64,000 nucleotides of DNA from Prado023 sp963777855 (GCA_963777855.1 CAVZRW010000008.1:310001-374000), one strand, 5' to 3'; positions 51,033 through 59,698 are shown, counted from the stretch's first letter. The notes: generated by a model from the letters alone, not told the origin. Made by a program: numbers and translations.

Positions 51033-52532
51033 GTGACGAATCTGGCTGACCTCGTGCGCGATGCCGCGGCTGCGCGGCCCGACCATCCCGCACTGGTGAC
51101 CCGCACGAGCGAGCTGAGCTGGGGCGAGGTGGACCAGCGCGTGGACCGTGCTGCCCGGTCCCTGGTTGAGCGCGGGCTCGAGCGTGGGGCGCGGGTGGCC
51201 CTGATGGTGGGCAACCGTCCCGAGTTCGCCATCGCCTACTTCGCCATCCTGCGGGCCGGGATGGTCGCCGTCCCGATGAACACCGGCTACACCACCCCTG
51301 AGGTCGTGCGCATGTGTGCCGACTCCGGGGCCGACGTCCTGCTGCACGATTCGAGCGCTGCGAAGGTCGGGGCCGCGGTGGCCAGGCGCGCGCACGGCCT
51401 GGAGGTCGTCGCGCTGGACTCCCCGGAGGGCCAGGCGCTGGTCGGCAACGGCCCCGGTGGACGGGGTGCCTTCACCGGCCCCCGCACGACCGCCCGTGAC
51501 CTCGCCGTGCTGCTGTACACCTCGGGCAGCGAGGGCCAGCCCAAGGGCGCGATGCTCAGCCACGGGGCGCTGCGGGCCAACGTCGACGCGCTGGCCCGGA
51601 TCCGCAAGCCGGCCGCGATGACCGCCGACGACCGGCTCCTGCTGGTCCTGCCGCTGTTCCACATCTACGGCCTCAACGCCGGCCTGGGCCTCGTGGCACG
51701 GGTCGGGGCGACGTGCGTGCTGCTCGACCGCTTCGACGCCCGCTCCTCGCTGGCCGCGATCCGCGACCTCGGGGTGACCAACGTGGCCGGTGCCCCGCCG
51801 ATGTACGTCGCCTGGAGCGCTGAGGGCGCGCTGCGCGAGTCGATGGACGGCGTCCGCCTGATGATCAGCGGCGCCTCGGCCCTGCCGCCGGACGTCTTCC
51901 ACCAGTTCCGCACCATCACCGGCCAGCCGATCTGGGAGGGCTACGGCCTGACCGAGTGCGCGCCCGTGGTGACCTCGACCCTCATCTCCAAGCGGGCCAA
52001 GCCCGGCTGCGTGGGGCGGCCGGTGGCCGGGACGCAGGTCTCGCTGCGCGACAGCAGCGGCCAGGAGGTCGACGAGGGGGACCCGGGCGAGGTGTGGGTC
52101 AAGTCCAAGTCGCTGCTGACCGGCTACTGGCCCGACGGCTCGGGGGGCGCCGACGCCGACGGCTGGTTCCCGACCGGGGACGTGGCGATCGTCGACGAGG
52201 ACGGCGACTACCGCCTGGTGGACCGCCGCCGCGACCTGGTCATCGTCTCGGGCTTCAACGTCTACCCGCGCGAGGTGGAGGCGGTGATGGCCCAGCATCC
52301 GGCCGTGGCCGAGGTGGCGGTGATCGGCGTGCCCCACCCCCTGACCGGGGAGTCGGTGAAGGCGGTCGTGGTGCTGCGTCGCGGCGTGCCCGAGCCTGAC
52401 GACCTGCGGGCGTTCTGCGAGGCGCGCCTGGCGCGGTTCAAGTGCCCGTCGATCATCGAGTTCGCCCCCAAGCTGCCGCGCGCCGCCACGGGGAAGATCA
52501 CCAAGGGCAAGCTCAAGGGCGTGCGCGCGTGA
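51033..52532 (+). CDS. Acyl-CoA synthetase / AMP-dependent ligase
   Basis: ANL-superfamily enzyme activating a carboxylic acid with ATP and probably CoA. 499 residues with LLYTSGSEGQPKGAMLSHGAL (P-loop motif A3; Ser-Gly-Ser-Glu-Gly), YGLTECAPVVT (A5), DGWFPTGDVAIVDEDGDYRLVDRRRDLVIVSGFNVYP (A7-A8) and PRAATGKITKGKL (A10 with catalytic Lys). Chain length cannot be read from the sequence. GTG 51033; the stop overlaps the glutaredoxin-like gene (GTGA). Confidence 0.9.
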   Translation: MTNLADLVRDAAAARPDHPALVTRTSELSWGEVDQRVDRAARSLVERGLERGARVALMVGNRPEFAIAYFAILRAGMVAVPMNTGYTTPEVVRMCADSGADVLLHDSSAAKVGAAVARRAHGLEVVALDSPEGQALVGNGPGGRGAFTGPRTTARDLAVLLYTSGSEGQPKGAMLSHGALRANVDALARIRKPAAMTADDRLLLVLPLFHIYGLNAGLGLVARVGATCVLLDRFDARSSLAAIRDLGVTNVAGAPPMYVAWSAEGALRESMDGVRLMISGASALPPDVFHQFRTITGQPIWEGYGLTECAPVVTSTLISKRAKPGCVGRPVAGTQVSLRDSSGQEVDEGDPGEVWVKSKSLLTGYWPDGSGGADADGWFPTGDVAIVDEDGDYRLVDRRRDLVIVSGFNVYPREVEAVMAQHPAVAEVAVIGVPHPLTGESVKAVVVLRRGVPEPDDLRAFCEARLARFKCPSIIEFAPKLPRAATGKITKGKLKGVRA

Positions 52533-52804
52533 GCCGGGTCACCCTCGTGGGCAAGCCCGGCTGCCACCTGTGCGAGCAGGCGCGCGCGGTCGTGCAGCGC
52601 GTGTGCGACGAGCTCGCCGTGCCGTGGGTGGAGGTCAGCATCCTCGACGACCCGCGACTGGCTGACCGCTACTGGGAGCAGATCCCGGTCACGATCGTCG
52701 ACGACCGCGTGCTCGACATCTGGTACGCAGACGCCGACCGCCTGCGCGCCGCCCTGGCGGGGCACGACGTCCCGCCCGGCGCCTCGTCGCTGTCCGGGGC
52801 CTGA
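52529..52804 (+). CDS. Glutaredoxin-family protein
   Basis: 91-residue thioredoxin-fold protein with redox motif C-H-L-C (GKPGCHLCEQARAVVQRV) and the cis-Pro loop QIPVTIVDDRV. It resembles actinobacterial DUF836-type glutaredoxins, whose partner is not known. GTG 52529 overlaps the ligase stop by four bases; the nitrilase gene begins at 52806, directly after the stop at 52804. The three genes form one co-translated unit. Confidence 0.85.
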   Translation: MSRVTLVGKPGCHLCEQARAVVQRVCDELAVPWVEVSILDDPRLADRYWEQIPVTIVDDRVLDIWYADADRLRAALAGHDVPPGASSLSGA

Positions 52805-52805
52805 C

Positions 52806-53612
52806 GTGGCCGACATCGCGGTGTCCGTGGCGCTGCTCCAGGTGGGGATCACCGACGACGAGGCCGTCGACGACCGGGTAGCCCGGGTGCTGGACCTCAC
52901 TGAGCAGGTCGCCACGTCCCACGACCTCGTCGTCCTGCCCGAGCTGTGGCCGATCGGGGCGTTCGCCGTCGACCTGATGGCCGAGCATGCCCAGCCCGTC
53001 GACGGCCCGCTGTGTCGCGCGCTGTCGGGGATCGCGGCCCGGACCGGCACCTGGCTGCACGGGGGCTCGCTCGTCGAGCGCCAGGTGGACGCCGAGGGTG
53101 GGGTCGTGCACTTCAACACACAGGTCGTCTTCGGCCCGGACGGGGCGCTGCTGGCCACCTACCGCAAGATGCACCTGTTCGGCTTCAACGGCGGCGAGGC
53201 GACCGTGATGAGCAGCGGCGACGACCTCGTGGTGGTGCCCGGCCCGCTGGGCCGGGCGGGGTTGGCGACCTGCTACGACATCCGGTTCCCGGAGCTCTTC
53301 CGCAGCCTGGTCGAGCGAGGCGCGGAGTCGTTCGTCGTGCCCGCGGGCTGGCCTGAGCGCCGGGTGGAGCACTGGCGCCTGCTGGCCCGGGCCCGGGCAG
53401 TCGAGAACCAGGCCTACGTGCTGGCGTGCAACGAGGCGGGGACTCACGCGGGGGTCCCGATCGCCGGGCACTCCATGGTGGTGGACCCCCAGGGCGAGGT
53501 CCTGGCTGAGGCCGGCGCCGGCGAGGAGGTACTGAGCGTGGACCTCGACCCGCTGCGTGTGGCCGCCTGGCGGGGGGCGTTCCCCGCCCTCGAGGACCGG
53601 CGGATGCGCTGA
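52806..53612 (+). CDS. Carbon-nitrogen hydrolase (nitrilase superfamily)
   Basis: Amidase/nitrilase-fold enzyme, 268 residues, with catalytic triad E46 (VLPELWPIGA), K121 (YRKMHLFGFNG) and C156 (GLATCYDIRFPELFR). It is most like the omega-amidase/NIT2 group or a deaminated-glutathione amidase; the substrate is not certain. GTG 52806 starts one base after the previous stop. Confidence 0.88.
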   Translation: MADIAVSVALLQVGITDDEAVDDRVARVLDLTEQVATSHDLVVLPELWPIGAFAVDLMAEHAQPVDGPLCRALSGIAARTGTWLHGGSLVERQVDAEGGVVHFNTQVVFGPDGALLATYRKMHLFGFNGGEATVMSSGDDLVVVPGPLGRAGLATCYDIRFPELFRSLVERGAESFVVPAGWPERRVEHWRLLARARAVENQAYVLACNEAGTHAGVPIAGHSMVVDPQGEVLAEAGAGEEVLSVDLDPLRVAAWRGAFPALEDRRMR

Positions 53613-53751
53613 GGGTTGGCGCCGCGCTGGCTGTGGGCGGGTCCCAGCGGGGGTCGACGGTTGGAGCCGATCAGCCGGCCGACGGGCGGGCCCGGGCGGG
53701 GCTTGTGGGTCGAGCCGACTTGGCCGACGGGCGGGCCGGGGTCCGAGCTGA

Positions 53752-54150
53752 TCAGCCGGCGACGAGGGTCGCGCCGGCTGCCTGCAGGTCCGCCACGCCG
53801 CCCTTCAGGTTGACCACGGACGTGAACCCGGCGTCGGCCATCTGCGTGCTGGCCACCTGCGAACGCCGACCCGACCGGCAGTAGACGGCGTACGTGGCGT
53901 CCTTGGGCAGCGCGGCGATCTGGCCGGCGAAGTCGGCGGACTCCACGTCGATGTTCACCGCCCCGTCGACGTGTCCGGCGGCGAACTCCGCGGGCGTGCG
54001 CACATCCACGACCGTGGTGCCGGGTTCGGCCATGGTGGTCAGGAACTCGGGGGCGGCCACGGTGGTCACCGCATCCGAGCCGGACGAGCACCCGGCGAGC
54101 AGGACGGTCAGCCCGAGGGCGGCGGCGAGGAGCAGGAGAAGTCGGCGCAT
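53752..54150 (-). CDS. Rhodanese-like lipoprotein
   Basis: 132-residue exported lipoprotein: signal MRRLLLLLAAALGLTVLLAGC with lipobox LAGC, then one rhodanese domain (VVDVRTPAEFAAGHVDGAVNIDV ... YAVYCRSGRRS ... VVNLKGGVADLQAAG). The Cys in CRSGRRS is the expected persulfide carrier. ATG 54150 is chosen because it begins the signal peptide and follows AGGGGGT; the frame is open far upstream. It probably handles sulfur or redox stress outside the membrane (inference). Confidence 0.86.
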   Translation of the reverse strand: MRRLLLLLAAALGLTVLLAGCSSGSDAVTTVAAPEFLTTMAEPGTTVVDVRTPAEFAAGHVDGAVNIDVESADFAGQIAALPKDATYAVYCRSGRRSQVASTQMADAGFTSVVNLKGGVADLQAAGATLVAG

Positions 54151-54482
54151 ACCCCCTAGGGTATCCCATCCCGCCTGGGTACGCGTCCCGCGTGCGAGTG
54201 GGACTGCGGGCGTCGGTCCCGTGTGTGGCGCGGACGACCCCGCGGACGACCCGCGGACGACCCCGCGGACGACCCGCGCGGCTGCACGACCCCGTGGCGG
54301 GCCCGGCGCGGCGCCCACCACCTCCCCGCCCGTGTCCGGCCCAAGGGCGCCGCGGGCTCCCTCCCCGCCGTGTCCGGTCCGACGATCCGCGGGCGCCCTC
54401 CCCGAGGGACCAGCCCGATGACCCCGCGGCCGCACTCCCCGAGGGACCGCGAGGCCTGCCCGGCCTGCTACGGTCGCCGACC
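54151..54482. other. 332-base divergent intergenic region
   Basis: Lies between the rhodanese lipoprotein (-) and GNAT (+) genes. The only distinct structure is the CGCGGACGACCC tandem repeat at 54229-54275, listed separately. A weak -10-like TAGGGT (about 54157-54162, either strand context) lies near the lipoprotein start. Frames that cross the region are Pro/Arg-rich and unlike proteins. Confidence 0.5.
54229..54275 (+). repeat. Four-copy 12-bp tandem repeat CGCGGACGACCC
   Basis: Copies at 54229-54240, 54241-54252, 54253-54263 (11 bases, first C missing) and 54264-54275. It lies in the divergent intergenic region and is not part of a credible gene. Its even spacing of about one helical turn could bring bound protein to the same DNA face, but chance expansion of GC-rich DNA is just as likely. 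Confidence 0.85.
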
Positions 54483-54968
54483 GTGGAGATCCGACCGGCC
54501 GCAGAGGCGGATTGGCCCGGGGTCTGGGCCTTCATGTCCGTCGTGATGGCCGCGGGCGAGACCTACACGTACCCCCAGTCCATGACCAGCGCGCAGGGCA
54601 GGGCCGCGTGGCTGGAGCTGCCCGGCTGGAGCGCGCTGGTCGCGGTCGAGGACGGACGTCCGGTGGGCATCGCCAAGTTCGGGCCCAACCAGCCGGGGCG
54701 TGGCGCGCATGTGGCCAACGCCAGCTTCGTCGTGGATCCCGAGGTGGGCGGTCGTGGCGTCGGTCGTGCGCTGGCCGAGCGGGTGCTGGCCGACGCCCGC
54801 GCGCAGGGGTTCCGGGCCATGCAGTTCAACGCCGTCGTGGAGACCAACGCCGGCGCGGTCGCGCTCTGGCAGGCGCTCGGCTTCCGGATCCTGGCCACCA
54901 TCCCGCAGGCCTTCGACCACCCCCGCCTGGGCCTCGTGGGCCTGCACCTCATGCACCGCCCCCTCTGA
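54483..54968 (+). CDS. GNAT-family N-acetyltransferase
   Basis: 161-residue acetyl-CoA dependent acetyltransferase. IRPAAEADWPGVWAFMSVVMAAGETY at the start, FVVDPEVGGRGVGRALAERVL (acetyl-CoA loop, Q/RxxGxG/A type) and MQFNAVVETNAGAVALWQALGFRI at the end are typical for the L-amino-acid/PAT group. Substrate unknown. GTG 54483 starts the family-like sequence; no good Shine-Dalgarno is seen. Upstream in-frame sequence is low complexity. Confidence 0.82.
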   Translation: MEIRPAAEADWPGVWAFMSVVMAAGETYTYPQSMTSAQGRAAWLELPGWSALVAVEDGRPVGIAKFGPNQPGRGAHVANASFVVDPEVGGRGVGRALAERVLADARAQGFRAMQFNAVVETNAGAVALWQALGFRILATIPQAFDHPRLGLVGLHLMHRPL

Positions 54969-55014
54969 CCCCCACATCCCGCCCCCGCCCCCGCCCCCCG
55001 CCCGAGCTCACCAG

Positions 55015-55080
55015 AGAATCTCCAGAAGGTGCTCGGTTCTTCCGTTCCTACTGGAGAAACGAGCACATTCTGGAGAATCT
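55015..55080. repeat. Long imperfect inverted repeat in an AT-richer island
   Basis: Arms at 55015-55035 and 55060-55080 (21 bases each) pair at 19 of 21 positions; part of the 24-base loop can extend the stem. The DNA between and around the arms is visibly poorer in G+C than everything near it. It lies between the convergent GNAT (+) and acyl-CoA dehydrogenase (-) genes, 47 and 116 bases from their stops. It could be a bidirectional terminator (no T-run), a binding site or a remnant of a small mobile element. Confidence 0.75.
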
Positions 55081-55195
55081 GCGAGGCGGGGGGCTGCGAG
55101 GCGGGCGCCGGGGCGGGGCGGGGATGGGGCGGGGAGTGGGCGGGCCCCCGCCGCGGGTGCGACGGGGGCCCGGATCCGGGGTCAGCCGGGGTGGA

Positions 55196-57043
55196 TCAGA
55201 AGTCGATCTCCGGCAGGTCCATGAGCTCACCGGTGGTGGTCTCGACGATGACCCGCTCCGCGGCCAGCAGCGGCAGCCGGTTTGCGGCGAACCACTTCGC
55301 GGCGGCGACCTTGCCCTCGTAGAACGGCACATCCTTGGCCGACGCACCGGCGGCCAGCGCGGCCTCGGCGATCTCGGCCTGCTTGAGCAGCAAGAAGCCG
55401 ATCACCAGGTCGCCGGTCATCATCAGCAGGCGGGTGGTGTTCAGGCCCACCTTGTAGATCTCGGCCGGGTTGGACTGCGAGGCCATGGCCCAGCCACCCA
55501 GCACGCCGACCACGGCCTGCACGTCCTCCAGGGCCCGGCCGAGCAGCTCGCGCTCGTGGGTCAGGGAGCCGCCCGGGTCGCCCTTGACGAGCTCGGACAT
55601 CTGGGCGCCCAGGAACATCAGCGCCTTGAACTGGTCGCGGACCAGCTTGCGGAAGAAGAAGTCCAGGCCCTGGATGGCGGTCGTGCCCTCGTAGAGGGTG
55701 TCGATCTTCGAGTCGCGGATGTACTGCTCGATCGGGTAGTCCTGCAGGAAGCCCGAGCCGCCGAAGGTCTGCAGCGAGGTGGCCAGCAACTCGTACGAGC
55801 GCTCCGAGCCCACACCCTTGACGATCGGCAGGAGCAGGTCGTTGACCCGCTCGGCCATCTCCGGGTCGACCTCGGTGGCCACGCCGCGGCGGGCCAGGTC
55901 GATCTGGTCCTGGTAGTAGGCGGTCAGGTGCACCAGGGCGCGCATGCCCTCGGCGTAGGACTTCTGCAGCATCAGCGAGCGGCGGACGTCCGGGTGCGAG
56001 GTGATGGTGACCCGCGGGGCCCTCTTGTCCATCATCTGGGTCAGGTCCGCGCCCTGCACGCGGTTCTTGGCGTAGTCCAGCGCGTTGAGGTAGCCGGTGC
56101 TCAGGGTGGCGATGGCCTTCGTGCCGACCATCATCCGCGCGTACTCGATGACCTTGAACATCTGGGCGATGCCGTCGTGCACGTCGCCGATGAGCCAGCC
56201 CTGGGCGGGGACGCCGTTCTGGCCGAAGGTGATCTCGCAGGTCGTGGAGACCTTGAGGCCCATCTTCTTCTCGACGTTGGTCACGAACGCGCCGTTGCGC
56301 TCGCCGATGGTGCCCTCGGCGTCGAAGTGGAACTTCGGCACGAAGAACAGGCTCAGGCCCTTGGTGCCCGGGCCGCCGAGGCCCTCGACGTTGGCCGGCC
56401 GGGCCAGCACCAGGTGGACGATGTTGTCGCTCATGTCGTGCTCACCGGAGGTGATGAAGCGCTTCACGCCCTCGATGTGCCAGGAGCCGTCCTCCTGCAG
56501 GAACGCCTTGGTCGTGCCCGCACCCACGTCGGAGCCCGCGTCGGGCTCGGTGAGCACCATGGTGGCGCCCCACTCCTTGTCGATCATCGTCTGGGCCCAC
56601 TGCTTCTGCTGCTCGTTGCCCAGCGCGTCGACGATCCCGGCGAACCCGGGGCCGGACATGTACATGTAGAGCGCGGGGTTGGCGCCGAGCATCATCTCGG
56701 CCACGGCCCAGCGGATCGAGGGGGGAGCCCCGGAGCCGCCCAGGTGCTCGGGCAGGTCCAGGCGCCAGTAGCCGGACTCCATCAGGGCCGCGTAGGACTT
56801 CTTGAAGGACTCGGGCATCTGCACCGACATGGACGCCGGGTCGTACTTCGGCGGGTTGCGGTCGGCGTCGGCGAAGGAGGCGGCCAACGGGCCCTCGCAG
56901 AGGGTGCGGACCTCGCGCAGGACCTCCTTGACGGTGTCGACGTCGAGGTCGGCCAGCGGGCCGTGGCCCAGGCGGTTGCCCCCACCGAAGACCTCGAAGA
57001 GGTTGAACTCGATGTCACGCAGATTGGCCTTGTAGTGAGACAT
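55196..57043 (-). CDS. FadE5-like acyl-CoA dehydrogenase
   Basis: Large acyl-CoA dehydrogenase of 615 residues, closely resembling mycobacterial FadE5 (broad chain-length beta-oxidation). Start MSHYKANLRDIEFNLFEVFG at ATG 57043, with AAGGAGA nearby upstream. FAD/substrate motifs: MVLTEPDAGSDVGAGTTKA, KRFITSGEHDMSDNIVHLVLAR, and LQTFGGSGFLQDYPIEQYIRDSKIDTLYEGTTAIQGLDF (shown in parts; catalytic Glu in YEGTT). Extra N-terminal and C-terminal domains give the long length. Its upstream region carries two TTAC-N6-GTAA-like palindromes, suggesting control by a TetR-type fatty-acid regulator. Confidence 0.9.
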   Translation of the reverse strand: MSHYKANLRDIEFNLFEVFGGGNRLGHGPLADLDVDTVKEVLREVRTLCEGPLAASFADADRNPPKYDPASMSVQMPESFKKSYAALMESGYWRLDLPEHLGGSGAPPSIRWAVAEMMLGANPALYMYMSGPGFAGIVDALGNEQQKQWAQTMIDKEWGATMVLTEPDAGSDVGAGTTKAFLQEDGSWHIEGVKRFITSGEHDMSDNIVHLVLARPANVEGLGGPGTKGLSLFFVPKFHFDAEGTIGERNGAFVTNVEKKMGLKVSTTCEITFGQNGVPAQGWLIGDVHDGIAQMFKVIEYARMMVGTKAIATLSTGYLNALDYAKNRVQGADLTQMMDKRAPRVTITSHPDVRRSLMLQKSYAEGMRALVHLTAYYQDQIDLARRGVATEVDPEMAERVNDLLLPIVKGVGSERSYELLATSLQTFGGSGFLQDYPIEQYIRDSKIDTLYEGTTAIQGLDFFFRKLVRDQFKALMFLGAQMSELVKGDPGGSLTHERELLGRALEDVQAVVGVLGGWAMASQSNPAEIYKVGLNTTRLLMMTGDLVIGFLLLKQAEIAEAALAAGASAKDVPFYEGKVAAAKWFAANRLPLLAAERVIVETTTGELMDLPEIDF

Positions 57044-57098
57044 GCTGCCCATCTCCTTCTCGCAGGGGGGTGGATCCGGGTATGCCTCTCCACGGCGG

Positions 57099-57147
57099 TT
57101 ACCCGTCAGTAACCCCATGATGCTACTGGCGGGTAACTTGCGCAAGT
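57099..57147. promoter_or_regulatory. Palindromic operators upstream of the fadE5-like gene
   Basis: TTAC-CCGTCA-GTAA (57099-57112) and CTAC-TGGCGG-GTAA (57123-57136) are 24 bases apart and are inverted copies of each other (GTTACCCGTCAGTA against TACTGGCGGGTAAC, 13 of 14 pairing). A perfect 12-bp palindrome, ACTTGCGCAAGT, follows at 57136-57147. All lie 56-104 bases before the ATG (57043). The pattern is typical of TetR-family operators; which regulator is unknown. Confidence 0.6.
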
Positions 57148-57244
57148 ACTTGGGGGTGTGATTCCGCGAACGCCCACGGGATGGGCCATCCCGGCCGCCC
57201 CCGGGCGGCCCCGGGCCCGAGGCCCTACGGCGGGGTCGGTGCAC

Positions 57245-58582
57245 TCAGCGTGGGTCCGGCGCGAGGTGCGGCAGCCGCTGCTCGGCGGCCATCCGGGTCA
57301 GCAGTCCCACGATCGTGCCGACGATGGCGGTCACGGTGGTGGCCCCCCCGGCCGGGTAGGTCAGCATCACCCCGAGAAGCGTGGCCATGAACGGCAGCCG
57401 GATCATCGCCGCGGTTGCCGCCGCGATGGCCGTTGCCGCCAGGGCCGAGATCGAGGTGCCGTCCACGATCAGGTTCGCGCAGGTGGCCAGCACGGCCCCG
57501 AGGGCGATGGCCGGGAAGATCGGTCCGCCCCGGAAGCCGCTGCCCAGGCTGGCGGCATAGGCGATGAACTTGCCCACGAGCACCACCAGTGCGGTGCCCA
57601 GGCTGGTCAGCGCCAGGTACTGGGGCATCGCCGCCTGCCCGGAGAACAGCACCAGGTCGATGCCGCCGTCGGTGAGGGCCTCGACGCCGAGGGCCGCCAG
57701 CGCCACGACCGCCCCGGCGCCGACGATCGTCGCCAGGGGTGCGCGCGTGGCCAGGCCGGCGACGCGCTCGGCGGCCAGCCGGGCCAGGATCGCCACCACC
57801 GCGACCACGACGGCCAGGGGCAGCGCGACCACGACGTCCTCGATCTGCAGGCTCGGGTAGGCAGGCAGGCCGGGCAGGCCCAGCACGGCCTGGCCCAGCC
57901 CGGACCACGACTCGATGCCGACCTGAAGGGCATACCCGCTGGCCAGGGCACACAGCGCGGCCATGAGCACCGGCGGGCTGGCCAGCGCCGGGCCGGCGAC
58001 CAGCGCCATCTCGAGCAGGAGGATGGCGGTGACCAGCGGGTTGCCGAAGATCGCCCCGACGGCGGCCATCGCCCCGGCCAGCATCATGACCTGGCGCACC
58101 GGGGAGCCCGGGCTCCGGATCGCCATGGCGCCCAGGGCCGTGCCGATCGCCATCAGCGGGGCCTCCGGGCCGAGCACCGCGCCGAAGCTCAGCGACCCCA
58201 GCGCCGCGATCATCACCGAGAGGATGTCGCGCGGGCCGATGTCCAGTGCGAACCCGTCGAGCGGGGAGTGCCCGGCGTGGCCGCGCATGCGGCTGGCGCC
58301 GTGCGTGATCAGCGCGCCGGTCACGAGCAGCGCGAGCACCAGCCACCACGGTGCCGAGGGCTGGCCGAGGGCGTCAGGCAGGCTCACCCAGAGCAGGTGC
58401 TGCAGGTCATGCTCCACCCTGACGAAGACCGAGGCCCCCAACCCGGCGACCATCCCGACCACGAGTGCGAGCACGCACAGGGCCGCCACCTGGGCCAGGG
58501 TCGGCGGCGTGCCGCCCGCGGCGGAACCGGGGGACCCCTGAGGCTCGGCGGGGCCCGGCGACGCGGCCGTCTCGGCACTCAC
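57245..58582 (-). CDS. ClC-family chloride channel/antiporter
   Basis: Voltage-gated chloride channel family membrane protein, 445 residues with about ten or more hydrophobic helices. Signature regions: SFGAVLGPEAPLMAIGTALG (family GxEGP region, here GPEAP), GSGFRGGPIFPAIALGAVLA (GGxFxP region) and MIRLPFMATLLGVMLTYPAG near the end. The usual Ser of the first selectivity loop is not obvious, so ion choice (chloride or fluoride) cannot be told. GTG 58582 is preceded by GGAGGATCCC, a strong Shine-Dalgarno. Divergent from the VanZ-like gene. Confidence 0.86.
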   Translation of the reverse strand: MSAETAASPGPAEPQGSPGSAAGGTPPTLAQVAALCVLALVVGMVAGLGASVFVRVEHDLQHLLWVSLPDALGQPSAPWWLVLALLVTGALITHGASRMRGHAGHSPLDGFALDIGPRDILSVMIAALGSLSFGAVLGPEAPLMAIGTALGAMAIRSPGSPVRQVMMLAGAMAAVGAIFGNPLVTAILLLEMALVAGPALASPPVLMAALCALASGYALQVGIESWSGLGQAVLGLPGLPAYPSLQIEDVVVALPLAVVVAVVAILARLAAERVAGLATRAPLATIVGAGAVVALAALGVEALTDGGIDLVLFSGQAAMPQYLALTSLGTALVVLVGKFIAYAASLGSGFRGGPIFPAIALGAVLATCANLIVDGTSISALAATAIAAATAAMIRLPFMATLLGVMLTYPAGGATTVTAIVGTIVGLLTRMAAEQRLPHLAPDPR

Positions 58583-58644
58583 GGGATCCTCCGGGGGTCG
58601 ATGGTCCGGTCGTGCCGGACGCTGAGGGCACCTACGGTAGGCCA

Positions 58645-59022
58645 ATGACCCGCACGACTCGCGTCGCAGCCGCGGGAGGTGCGCTGGCCCTCCAGCTCGC
58701 CGTCCTCTACGCCCCGAGGGCCCCGTCCGTGGCCACCGGGGGACTGCCCGTCGACAAGCTCGTGCACGTCGTGGTCTTCGCCCTGCCCACGGCAGCCCTG
58801 ATCCGGGCCGGGGCCCCTGCGCGCTGGGTGGTCGGGCTGATGGCGCTGCACGCACCGCTCAGCGAGGTCGTCCAGCACGCGATGCTGCCCAACCGATCCG
58901 GGGATGGCGCGGACATGGCCGCCGACCTGCTCGGGGTGGGCATCGGGGCCCTGGCCGTACTCGGGCGCCGTGAGGCGGGCAGCGCCCCCGGCCCGGCCCG
59001 GGCGCCCTTCGGCTCCGGGTGA
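58645..59022 (+). CDS. VanZ-like membrane protein
   Basis: 125 residues, with three or four hydrophobic segments: RVAAAGGALALQLAVLYAP, VDKLVHVVVFALPTAALI, RWVVGLMALHAPLSEVVQH and MAADLLGVGIGALAVL. The K-x-x-H...D-x-x-A-D pattern (DKLVHVVVFALP, GDGADMAADLLG) is what marks short VanZ-like proteins, whose role is mostly unknown. ATG 58645. Convergent with the AIM24 gene, 4 bases between stops. Confidence 0.72.
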   Translation: MTRTTRVAAAGGALALQLAVLYAPRAPSVATGGLPVDKLVHVVVFALPTAALIRAGAPARWVVGLMALHAPLSEVVQHAMLPNRSGDGADMAADLLGVGIGALAVLGRREAGSAPGPARAPFGSG

Positions 59023-59026
59023 GCGA

Positions 59027-59698
59027 TCAGCGTGACTGGGGCAGCTGATGGCCCTCGGAGGCCTGCACCACCACGAAGCCCTGGCCGGTGAGGGCCAGCT
59101 GGTAGGCCTCTCCGGAGCCGCGACCGATGGCCGCCGAGGCCTTCACCGTCTTGCGCACCCCCGACTGCAGGGTGGTCGACCAGGCCACCGCGCTCTGCAT
59201 GTCGACGTAGGTGGGCACGTCCACATTGAGCACCACCGGGGTGCCGTGCACGGTGATCGCCAGCACGCCGGTGCCGGTGAAGGTCGTGTTGAACAGGCCG
59301 CCGGAGGCGATCGAGGCCCCTTCGACCCGCTTGATGTCCCAGGCCAGGCCGCTGTCGAAGGCCAGGACGTTGCGTCCGTTCACGGTCACCGACTCCCCCT
59401 CGAGGTGCAGCAGGAAGATCTCGTCGGCGTTGTCGGCGAGGAAGACCTGGCCGCTGCCGCTGACCGTCATCAGCGCCATGCCCTCGCCGGTGAAGGCCTT
59501 CTTGAGCAGCTTGCCCATGCCGCCGCTGCCCTCGTAGGCGAAGTCCACGTCACCCTGGTAGGCCACCATCGAGCCCTGCGTGGCGTGGAAGTGCCCACCG
59601 GTGCCGGCGAGGTCGACCTTGAGCATGCGGGAGTTCTGCAGTACGAAGCTGCCCGGCTCGGTGGTCTGCTCGGCATTGCTGAAGAGGGTGCTGCGCAT
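59027..59698 (-). CDS. AIM24 family protein
   Basis: 223-residue beta-sandwich protein of the AIM24/TIGR00266 family. The recurring short segments G-x-x-VF-LADNADEIFLLHLEGESVTVNGRNVLAFDSGLAWDIKR, GLFNTTFTGTGVLAITVHGTPVVL and TVKASAAIGRGSGEAYQLALTGQGFVVVQ (parts given) are typical. Cytosolic, function unknown in bacteria; in yeast the homologue is mitochondrial. Single gene, ATG 59698, divergent from the alpha/beta hydrolase. Confidence 0.85.
   Translation of the reverse strand: MRSTLFSNAEQTTEPGSFVLQNSRMLKVDLAGTGGHFHATQGSMVAYQGDVDFAYEGSGGMGKLLKKAFTGEGMALMTVSGSGQVFLADNADEIFLLHLEGESVTVNGRNVLAFDSGLAWDIKRVEGASIASGGLFNTTFTGTGVLAITVHGTPVVLNVDVPTYVDMQSAVAWSTTLQSGVRKTVKASAAIGRGSGEAYQLALTGQGFVVVQASEGHQLPQSR

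Noticed and set aside
53613..53751. Small gene between the nitrilase and rhodanese genes
   Set aside because: Frames are Gly/Ala/Arg-rich and built from repeats of GCCGACGGGCGGGCC; no start signal or domain.
55015..55080. Transposon end or insertion sequence
   Set aside because: No transposase frame beside it, no target-site duplication seen; kept only as an inverted repeat.
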